Part shown: piece after piece, positions 1 to 4,620 of the stretch
Layout: every line of letters starts with the position of its first letter
Position numbering within the stretch: the first letter of the stretch is position 1
Source of the DNA: an uncultured Porphyromonadaceae bacterium
Lineage (GTDB): Bacteria > Bacteroidota > Bacteroidia > Bacteroidales > Muribaculaceae
Direction: 5' to 3'
NCBI GenBank assembly: GCA_900555165.1
Contig: USKE01000086.1
Span: 1-8,616 of the forward strand
Length of the DNA stretch: 8,616 nt
Notes under the pieces: generated by a model
Seen by the model: only the letters and a program-made list of their open reading frames with translations
The model's database searches: none
Told to the model about the DNA's origin: nothing
Translations under genes and position numbers: made by a program

Positions 1-9
1 TGTGTCGTT

Positions 10-36
10 ACGTGTCGGCACTGGGGCGCGACACGT
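10..36. other. short hairpin downstream of hpf
   Basis: The arms ACGTGTCG (10-17) and CGACACGT (29-36) pair perfectly over 8 bp around an 11-nt loop. A related word TGTGTCG at 1-7 could compete for the right arm. Read on the minus strand, 3' of hpf, no T-run follows the stem, so it is not a typical intrinsic terminator for the hpf operon. Read on the plus strand, a short T-run follows at 40-45, so it could terminate a plus-strand transcript from outside the window. It could also be an mRNA 3'-end stabilising hairpin. The rest of 1-78 shows no gene. Confidence 0.3.
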
Positions 37-78
37 TGCTTTTTATGGTATGTTGGTGGAGGGGAGGAGGTGCAGGCA

Positions 79-366
79 TCAGGCGTTCTTGCGCTTTTCA
101 AGCTGGCGCTCCAGAGCCTCGAGGCAGAGGTCGATGGCTTCCTCGAATGAGTCGGCCACCTTGGTAGCCACCATCTCGCCTTGCGGCATTGTGACTTTCA
201 CCACGGCCTCCTTGTTCATTGCCGTTTCAGGTTTAACCACCGACAGCTTTGCATCGAAGGTGGTGATTGCGGCGTTATGGCGTGCCAGACGTTCAGCTTT
301 CTTGTTGATGAAGGCAACGAGCTTTTCGGTTGCATCGAAATGGATGGCTTGAATTCTTACGTCCAT
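79..366 (-). CDS. hpf: ribosome hibernation promoting factor, short form (HPF/RaiA family)
   Basis: A 95-residue protein that covers one S30AE (ribosome-associated sigma-54 modulation) domain and lacks the C-terminal dimerisation extension of long HPF, so it is the short type. The family binds the 30S decoding channel in slow growth and stationary phase, blocking mRNA and tRNA binding and helping store idle ribosomes. Visible family features are the opening strand DVRIQAIHFDATEKL, a basic helix with KKAERLARH, and the closing acidic-basic helix FEEAIDLCLEALERQLEKRK. It is the last gene of rpsU-xerC-hpf and starts 3 nt after the xerC stop. A strong Shine-Dalgarno, AAGGAGGA, lies 9 nt upstream of the ATG inside the xerC coding end. 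That is rare for this phylum and supports the start. The family call is secure; the choice of hpf rather than raiA as symbol is conventional. Confidence 0.93.
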   Translation of the reverse strand: MDVRIQAIHFDATEKLVAFINKKAERLARHNAAITTFDAKLSVVKPETAMNKEAVVKVTMPQGEMVATKVADSFEEAIDLCLEALERQLEKRKNA

Positions 367-369
367 AAT

Positions 370-1293
370 CTAAAATCCTCCTTGATTTTGTTTTGCGCGC
401 GGATGCGCGAGTTGGTAATTTTGTTTAAGTTCGCGGTAGGTTATATGTGTATAGACCTGTGTGGTTTCCAATGATTCGTGCCCCAGAAGCTGCTGCACGC
501 TGCGGAGGTCGGCTCCGTTGTTTAGCATGTCGGATGCGAATGAGTGTCGCAGCGTGTGTGGCGACATTCGGGTGGCGTGTGTATGTCCTGTCAGTGCGTT
601 CTTCACGAGCCGGCGCACCAGCACGGGGTAGAGCGGCTTGCCGTCGGGCAGCACGAACAGCATCCCTTCGGGCGACGGGTCGGCCGATGCGTCGCGCAGC
701 TGCCTGTAGCTCTCTACGGCCTGCGCGAGTTCGGTGCCGAAAGGGATTATTCTTTCTTTATTACGCTTGCCGAGCACCTTTAGTTCGCCCTTGTCGGGGT
801 CTACGTCGGCGTCGCGGAGGCCAATCAGCTCGGCCCGGCGCATCCCTGTGGAATACAGCATCAGCACAATCAGGGCGTTGCGCACCTCCTCGAAAGGCGC
901 AGGCGCATCGTCGGCTGCAGGGGCGTCGTCGATAATTTCAGCCATCTCCTCCTGGCGCACGAATACGGGCAGTGTCTTCGGCAGGCGTGCGCGGGCAATG
1001 TCGGCCACCGGATTGGCCGACATGCGCCCTATGCGTGTCAGATAGCGGAACAGCGAGCTCAGCGCACTGAGTTTCTTGCGTATGGTACGGCGCGTCAGGC
1101 CACGGCGCGTCAGAGCCGCCACCCACAGACGTATGTCTGAGGCAGTGACCGTCAGGGGGTCGAAAATGTTGTCGGGATTGTCGCCGGTGATGAAACGGCC
1201 GAACTCGCTGATGTCGCGCGAATACGACGAAACGGTGTGGGCCGAAAGATTCAGCTCACACCGGATATATGTCAAAAACGATTCTGTCAGCAT
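370..1293 (-). CDS. xerC: site-specific tyrosine recombinase, XerC/XerD type
   Basis: A 307-residue protein of normal length for the Xer family, which cuts and rejoins DNA at dif-like sites to resolve chromosome dimers. The N-terminal SAM-like core-binding domain spans about 1-90, with the typical HTVSSYSRDISEF helix. The catalytic domain spans about 105-300. All six catalytic positions are visible: R152 (YSTGMR), K176 (GKRNKER), H246 and R249 (HTLRH), H272 (LLGHES) and the nucleophile Y281 (QVYTHI). The enzyme therefore looks active. A short Ala/Asp/Pro-rich insertion with DDAPA twice (122-131) lies before the first catalytic helix. It is sandwiched between rpsU and hpf, a conserved Bacteroidetes arrangement, which favours the housekeeping Xer protein over a phage or integron integrase. 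XerC versus XerD cannot be fixed from sequence alone. The ATG at 1293 gives the normal family N-terminus. Confidence 0.92.
   Translation of the reverse strand: MLTESFLTYIRCELNLSAHTVSSYSRDISEFGRFITGDNPDNIFDPLTVTASDIRLWVAALTRRGLTRRTIRKKLSALSSLFRYLTRIGRMSANPVADIARARLPKTLPVFVRQEEMAEIIDDAPAADDAPAPFEEVRNALIVLMLYSTGMRRAELIGLRDADVDPDKGELKVLGKRNKERIIPFGTELAQAVESYRQLRDASADPSPEGMLFVLPDGKPLYPVLVRRLVKNALTGHTHATRMSPHTLRHSFASDMLNNGADLRSVQQLLGHESLETTQVYTHITYRELKQNYQLAHPRAKQNQGGF
376..383 (-). promoter_or_regulatory. strong Shine-Dalgarno of hpf, embedded in the xerC 3' end
   Basis: On the minus strand the sequence reads AAGGAGGA, then 9 nt, then the hpf ATG. Seven bases match the core anti-Shine-Dalgarno CCUCCUU. 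The site also forms the final xerC codons (CAA GGA GGA TTT TAG, Gln-Gly-Gly-Phe-stop). No other start in the window has a comparable site at a usable distance. Bacteroidota ribosomes normally ignore such sites because the 16S tail is held by bS21, bS18 and bS6, so its presence here is likely regulatory. Confidence 0.7.
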
Positions 1294-1358
1294 GGTACTT
1301 CGCGCTACGCCCTTTCAACGCGCCGGGCCAACGGAGGCAACCGCGCGGGGGCGATTCA

Positions 1359-1389
1359 CGAAGTTAAGACATACTTTCGGCTTTTGCAA
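1359..1389 (-). promoter_or_regulatory. candidate internal promoter for xerC-hpf
   Basis: On the minus strand there is a TTG (1389-1387), a 20-nt spacer, and TAACTTCG (1366-1359). This differs by one base from the Bacteroidetes -7 consensus TAnnTTTG, with the expected -33 spacing. It would start transcription near 1352 and give xerC a leader of about 58 nt. It overlaps a 9-bp dyad (1379-1387 with 1412-1420) that could act as an operator. Confidence 0.45.
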
Positions 1390-1420
1390 CTTTTTTGTTA
1401 AAAATGTGAACGCAAAAGCC
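1379..1420. repeat. 9-bp dyad around the xerC promoter
   Basis: GGCTTTTGC at 1379-1387 and GCAAAAGCC at 1412-1420 are perfect inverted copies separated by 24 nt that are themselves AT-rich and partly self-complementary. The left arm covers the -33 region of the candidate xerC promoter. Read on the minus strand no T-run follows, so it does not look like an rpsU terminator. A dyad of this size can occur by chance in a window this long. The operator role is inference. Confidence 0.35.
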
Positions 1421-1428
1421 TCGGCTGC

Positions 1429-1449
1429 GGAATAACGTTGAGTTATTCC
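1429..1449 (-). other. hairpin spanning the rpsU stop codon
   Basis: GGAATAAC (1429-1436) and GTTATTCC (1442-1449) pair over 8 bp with a 5-nt loop. The rpsU TAA lies in the right arm. In the operon transcript this is a tight stem just at the end of rpsU. With no T-run after it, it more likely protects or processes the 3' end of the rpsU message than terminates it. Confidence 0.35.
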
Positions 1450-1634
1450 TCGACCATGCGGAGTTTCTGCACGTAAACCGCCTTCATCATTTTCTTGCGG
1501 TTGGCGACAGAGGGTTTCTCGAAGGCTTGACGGCTGCGGAGTTCTTTCACGATGCCGGTCTTTTCAAATTTACGTTTGAATTTCTTGAGAGCTTTCTCGA
1601 TGTTGTCGCCTTCTTTAACTTGTACGATGATCAT
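1443..1634 (-). CDS. rpsU: 30S ribosomal protein bS21
   Basis: A 63-residue, strongly basic protein of the usual length. It matches bS21 throughout: the opening MIIVQVKEGDNIEKALKKFKR run up to residue 21, the central FEKTGIVKELRSRQAFEKPS, and the Bacteroidetes-type tail KKMMKAVYVQKLRMVEE. bS21 sits on the 30S platform. In Bacteroidota it helps hold the 3' tail of 16S rRNA, so that Shine-Dalgarno pairing is suppressed; this is published for Flavobacterium johnsoniae. It is the first gene of rpsU-xerC-hpf. The 10 nt before the ATG (minus strand AATACCCAAA) contain no Shine-Dalgarno. This is odd because very strong ones are reported for rpsU in many Bacteroidota, where they allow autoregulation. 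Confidence 0.96.
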   Translation of the reverse strand: MIIVQVKEGDNIEKALKKFKRKFEKTGIVKELRSRQAFEKPSVANRKKMMKAVYVQKLRMVEE

Positions 1635-1672
1635 TTTTGGGTATTCGTTGTTTTGATTTGTTTTCGGTTCAT

Positions 1673-1731
1673 GAGGTCTGTCACCCAGCCGTTTGCCGCT
1701 TTAACGCGAACCGGCGGCCTGCGGAGACCCC
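1673..1731 (-). promoter_or_regulatory. foldable 5' leader of rpsU
   Basis: Within the roughly 100-nt leader of rpsU, a 7-bp outer stem (1725-1731 with 1673-1679, one G-U pair) can enclose an inner 5-bp GC stem (1714-1718 with 1695-1699). Ribosomal-protein genes often have structured autoregulatory leaders. This one is only a hand-drawn fold with no covariation support, and I do not recognise it as a named RNA family. Confidence 0.3.
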
Positions 1732-1743
1732 GAAATAGCGCGG

Positions 1744-1774
1744 CAAAATTACGCACAATTTTCTTATCTGCAAA
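1744..1774 (-). promoter_or_regulatory. promoter of the rpsU-xerC-hpf operon
   Basis: On the minus strand the sequence has TTTG (1774-1771), a 19-nt spacer and TAATTTTG (1751-1744). This is a perfect match to the Bacteroidetes -33 TTTG / -7 TAnnTTTG consensus with normal spacing. Transcription would start about 1735-1739, leaving a leader of about 100 nt before rpsU. Confidence 0.8.
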
Positions 1775-1825
1775 ATTTTCAGCACTTTTTCTCGCCATGC
1801 GAGGGCAACAAATTATGATACGGGG

Positions 1826-1857
1826 CTTGGCCGGATGGAAAATTCTGACTAAATTCG
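1826..1857 (+). promoter_or_regulatory. weak candidate promoter of the AlbA_2 gene
   Basis: There is a CTTG at 1826-1829, a 20-nt spacer, and TAAATTCG at 1850-1857, one base off TAnnTTTG. The start point would be near 1864, about 20 nt before the ATG at 1884. The intergenic stretch 1635-1883 is thus shared by two divergent promoters. This one is much weaker than the rpsU promoter. Confidence 0.35.
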
Positions 1858-1883
1858 CACTCTACGGATCACACAAATACTCT

Positions 1884-3419
1884 ATGACCCTCGCTGAAAT
1901 AAAGAAACTCGTTTCCCGCGGCGAAAGCCTGACAGTGGAATTCAAAAAAACTACCGGCCAACTTGAACGCGGGATGGAGACATTGTGTGCTTTTCTGAAC
2001 CGCGACGGGGGCACCGTATTATTCGGAGTCACTGACAAAGGTGAACTTTGCGGCCAGCAGGTTCAGGATTCCACGCGCCGGAACATTGCCGAGACTCTGA
2101 CGCAGTTTCATCCGTCAGTCGCCCCCGAAATCTCCTATGTCCGGCTCCCGGCTCCCGACAAGTACATCATAGCTATAAGCGTACCCGGGGTGGCCGACCG
2201 ACGTCCGTTCTACTTCAGACATACTCCTTTCTGGCGAATTGAAAGCACCACCTCCCCCATGCCGGAGGATGTACTTGAGGATCTGCTCATGATTAAGGGT
2301 GGAAAACGGTATGTTTGGGAGAGCCAGCCTGCAAAAAACATGACCGTTGCCGACATTGACTGCAAGTTAGTGGCCGGCACCGTCAGACTCGGCATATATC
2401 ATAACCGCCTGCCGGAAAGTGTGGCACTGCAACCTGTAGAGGATATCCTCCGGGGATTTCATCTTTATACTGATGACGGCAGACTGACGAATGCCGCCAT
2501 GGTACTGTTCGGCAAAGATCTGGGAGCCACCTATCCGCAGTGCCTCCTGCGCATGGCACGATTCCGTGGCACTGACATTACCGATGATTTCATGGACAAC
2601 CGGCAGGCTAAAGGGAACATTTTCAATCTTCTTGATGCCGCCATGTCTTTTTTCGTGAAACATCTGAATATTTCAGGCGGCATAAATCCTGCCACCTGGC
2701 AACGCGACGACGAACTCGATATACCCCGTAAAGCACTGCGCGAAAGCATCATCAACGCTTGCGCACACCGGCTCTATCATCGCAGGGGCAGCTCGATAGG
2801 CATAGCTATTTTCGATGACAGGGTAGAAGTCAGCAATACCGGAACATTTCCGATCGGCATTACCGAAGACAACATATTGGCAAACGACGAGTCAGAACCG
2901 ATGAATCCGATTATAGCCAATGTTCTCTACAAGACATCATATCTCGAGCACTGGGGTCGCGGAATACGCATGATGCACAATCTCTGCGTGGAAAAAGGAT
3001 TGAAGGCTCCCTTGTTCACAACTAACGGCCGGTCTGTAAAAACAGTATTTTTCTTCGAGAAAGCTGACAACTCGGTATCTCCCCCGTTTCAGGCCAAGAG
3101 ACAAAATACTGAAAAGAATGTCCCTGACAGTAACGTAAATGTCCCTGACAGCACCGAAAATGTCCCTGAGACACCCCCGGATGTCCCTGAGGATGTCCCT
3201 GACTGCTCCAATGGCTTACCTGCCCGACATAAAGGCGACAACCGGCGCCAAATAATCATGCGTATGATTGAAATAAACCCAAGAATCACTACCGATGAGC
3301 TTTCCGAGATTCTGAAGGTATCCAGAAAGACCATATCCCGCGACCTGATTCTTCTTGCTCGTGAGAACCGGCTGATGCGCGAGGGAGGGGCTTTCGGGGG
3401 GAAATGGATTATATTATGA
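1884..3419 (+). CDS. AlbA_2/Schlafen-domain ATP-binding protein with C-terminal winged helix (COG2865-like)
   Basis: Starting at ATG 1884 gives 511 residues with the usual N-terminus of this family. Upstream in-frame codons run antisense through rpsU and are rejected. The AlbA_2 (Schlafen-related nucleic-acid-binding) domain spans about 10-130, with E19-F-K-K and N39-R-D-G-G. A GHKL/HATPase_c_4-type region spans about 280-395, with the N-box E287-S-I-I-N291-A-x-A-H, the D312-x-x-E-V-x-N-x-G motif and a GRGIRMM glycine box. A low-complexity linker of NVPDS repeats (412-440) follows, then a winged helix (about 452-511, ITTDELSEILKVSRKTISRDL). Family members are called predicted transcriptional regulators or ATP-binding proteins; some relatives occur in defence contexts. 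The actual role here is unknown. The gene is less GC-rich than its neighbours, suggesting acquisition, and overlaps ribD by 4 nt, so the two are probably co-transcribed. Confidence 0.87.
   Translation: MTLAEIKKLVSRGESLTVEFKKTTGQLERGMETLCAFLNRDGGTVLFGVTDKGELCGQQVQDSTRRNIAETLTQFHPSVAPEISYVRLPAPDKYIIAISVPGVADRRPFYFRHTPFWRIESTTSPMPEDVLEDLLMIKGGKRYVWESQPAKNMTVADIDCKLVAGTVRLGIYHNRLPESVALQPVEDILRGFHLYTDDGRLTNAAMVLFGKDLGATYPQCLLRMARFRGTDITDDFMDNRQAKGNIFNLLDAAMSFFVKHLNISGGINPATWQRDDELDIPRKALRESIINACAHRLYHRRGSSIGIAIFDDRVEVSNTGTFPIGITEDNILANDESEPMNPIIANVLYKTSYLEHWGRGIRMMHNLCVEKGLKAPLFTTNGRSVKTVFFFEKADNSVSPPFQAKRQNTEKNVPDSNVNVPDSTENVPETPPDVPEDVPDCSNGLPARHKGDNRRQIIMRMIEINPRITTDELSEILKVSRKTISRDLILLARENRLMREGGAFGGKWIIL
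3117..3203 (+). repeat. 21-nt tandem repeat coding a Val-Pro-Asp/Glu linker
   Basis: The 10-mer ATGTCCCTGA recurs at 3118, 3139, 3160, 3181 and 3193: three steps of exactly 21 nt, then one of 12 nt. In protein terms these are NVPDSNV, NVPDSTE, NVPETPP, DVPE, DVPD, an acidic proline-rich linker between the ATPase-like region and the winged helix. Unit number could change by slippage or recombination without shifting frame, altering linker length. Confidence 0.9.
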
Positions 3420-4441
3420 ACATGATGTGTGAATTCAGCGAATTTGACCGCGCGATGATGGAGCGCGCGCTTGCTCTGGCGGCGCGAGGCCGCGGGCATG
3501 TGGCCCCCAACCCGATGGTCGGGGCAGTGATCACCGCCCCCGACGGCCGCATAATCGGCCAGGGGTGGCACCGCCGCTATGGCGGCCCGCACGCCGAGGT
3601 AAACGCCGTGCGGTCGGTAAGCGACGCAGACCGTGCGCTGTTTCCCGAATCTACAATATATGTGACTCTCGAACCATGCTCGCATTACGGGAAAACGCCC
3701 CCCTGCGCGAAACTGCTCACCGAATGCCGGTTCCGCCGCGTGGTCGTGGGTGCGGGCGACCCCAACCCGAAGGTCAACGGCCGCGGCATAGCAATGCTGC
3801 GCGAAGCAGGCATAGAGGTTGACTGCGGACTCCTGGCCGACGAGTCTGAGCGACTCAACGCGGCGTTCTTCACTGCCCACCGCTATCACCGCCCGTATAT
3901 CACGCTGAAGATAGCCCGTTCGGCCGACGGCTACATGGACCGGCGCCGCGCGCCGGGCCAGCCGGCGGCACGTTTCTCTAACCGCGCCACAACACTCTCC
4001 ACAATGCGGCTGCGGGCCGAAAACATGGCCATCCTCACCACAGCGGCCACCGTACTGGCCGATGATCCGGCCCTCACGGTGCGCCTATGGCCCGGCAGTC
4101 AGCCCGTGCCTGTAATCATCGACCGCCATCATCTTCTCACTCGCAACGAGAAAGTGTTCTCTAACCCCGTGCAGCCGATGCTCATCGAAGGGTATGAGTC
4201 ACTTGAGTCACTGTTCGCCGGGCTTTATTACTCGGGAATCACGTCGGTACTCGTAGAGGCCGGCCCGCGTTTTACCGGCGCCCTGCTTGAGGCCGGTCTG
4301 TGGGATGCACTGCGGGTAGAAACCGCCCCCGTCACCCTCGGCGACGAGGGCACATCTCCGTGCCCTCCCTTGCCGCACCAGGCCCCCGAATCCCGCGAGA
4401 ACCTCGACGGCAACACCATCGAATGGTACCGGCACCGATAG
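3416..4441 (+). CDS. ribD: bifunctional diaminohydroxyphosphoribosylaminopyrimidine deaminase / 5-amino-6-(5-phosphoribosylamino)uracil reductase
   Basis: RibD carries out the second and third steps of riboflavin synthesis from GTP: zinc-dependent deamination of the pyrimidine, then NADPH-dependent reduction of the ribosyl chain. From ATG 3416 it is 341 residues. The deaminase domain (about 8-150) shows VAPNPMVGAV and the zinc ligands H59-A-E61, C88 (EPCSHYGKTPPC) and C97. The reductase domain (about 160-341) shows LKIARSADGYMD, the conserved AILTTAATVLADDPALTVR and LVEAGPRFTGALLEAGLWD. Both active centres look intact. The start at 3416 forms an ATGA overlap with the upstream stop. An in-frame ATG at 3404 and others at 3422 and 3425 are alternatives differing by a few residues. 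No other rib gene is in the window, so this is a stand-alone ribD, probably translated by coupling to the AlbA_2 gene. Confidence 0.94.
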   Translation: MNMMCEFSEFDRAMMERALALAARGRGHVAPNPMVGAVITAPDGRIIGQGWHRRYGGPHAEVNAVRSVSDADRALFPESTIYVTLEPCSHYGKTPPCAKLLTECRFRRVVVGAGDPNPKVNGRGIAMLREAGIEVDCGLLADESERLNAAFFTAHRYHRPYITLKIARSADGYMDRRRAPGQPAARFSNRATTLSTMRLRAENMAILTTAATVLADDPALTVRLWPGSQPVPVIIDRHHLLTRNEKVFSNPVQPMLIEGYESLESLFAGLYYSGITSVLVEAGPRFTGALLEAGLWDALRVETAPVTLGDEGTSPCPPLPHQAPESRENLDGNTIEWYRHR

Positions 4442-4503
4442 AACGGCACATCAGCGACACAAACAGGCGCAAAACACACATTTTTGTCTCATTTTGCATA
4501 TTA

Positions 4504-4529
4504 TTCACATTTTTCATTGGAAATGTGAA
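4504..4529. repeat. 9-bp dyad overlapping the -33 region
   Basis: TTCACATTT (4504-4512) and AAATGTGAA (4521-4529) are perfect inverted copies around 8 nt that contain the TTG of the promoter for the secreted-protein pair. The location fits an operator. No T-run follows on either strand, so it is not a ribD terminator. A chance origin cannot be excluded because the stretch is AT-rich. Confidence 0.35.
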
Positions 4530-4547
4530 AAACTCGACATATCTTTG
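4516..4547 (+). promoter_or_regulatory. promoter of the secreted-protein gene pair
   Basis: ATTG at 4516-4519, a 20-nt spacer and TATCTTTG at 4540-4547 give an exact match to the Bacteroidetes -7 TAnnTTTG at normal spacing. The expected start near 4554 leaves a leader of about 65 nt. The stretch 4442-4620 holds no other gene, and I see no convincing terminator for ribD in it. Confidence 0.7.
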
Positions 4548-4620
4548 CATATCAGATTGTCACAAGGCGAAAGCCAGTCACGCCTGAACATCTACATCAC
4601 TACTAATCAATCACAGACAC

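Noticed and set aside
1..78. Possible tRNA or tuf-cluster start downstream of hpf
   Set aside because: Bacteroidetes often have tRNA genes here, but no cloverleaf or TPsiC-arm sequence is visible in the 78 nt available.
447..935. Long plus-strand open frame opposite xerC
   Set aside because: It lies wholly antisense to a gene with complete catalytic motifs. The translation is Arg/Ala/Cys-rich low complexity, typical of a shadow frame in GC-rich DNA.
1400..1410. Shared 11-mer TTCACATTTTT upstream of both the xerC and secreted-protein promoters (also 4504-4514)
   Set aside because: Chance matches of 11-mers are expected in a window of this size, especially AT-rich ones. The distances to the -33 elements differ (10 versus 2 nt).
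1527..1883. N-terminal extension of the AlbA_2 frame upstream of 1884
   Set aside because: It would run antisense through rpsU and its promoter. The family N-terminus begins at the ATG at 1884.
3381..3400. G-rich GGGAGGGG as a Shine-Dalgarno for ribD
   Set aside because: The spacing is poor for both candidate starts and the bases are explained by Gly codons (EGGAFGG). ATGA coupling is a better explanation of ribD translation.
3089..3889. Minus-strand frame of 266 codons across the AlbA_2/ribD junction
   Set aside because: It is antisense to two well-supported genes. Its C-terminal Ser/Gly/Thr repeats are just the complement of the NVPDS repeats, and no family signature is seen.
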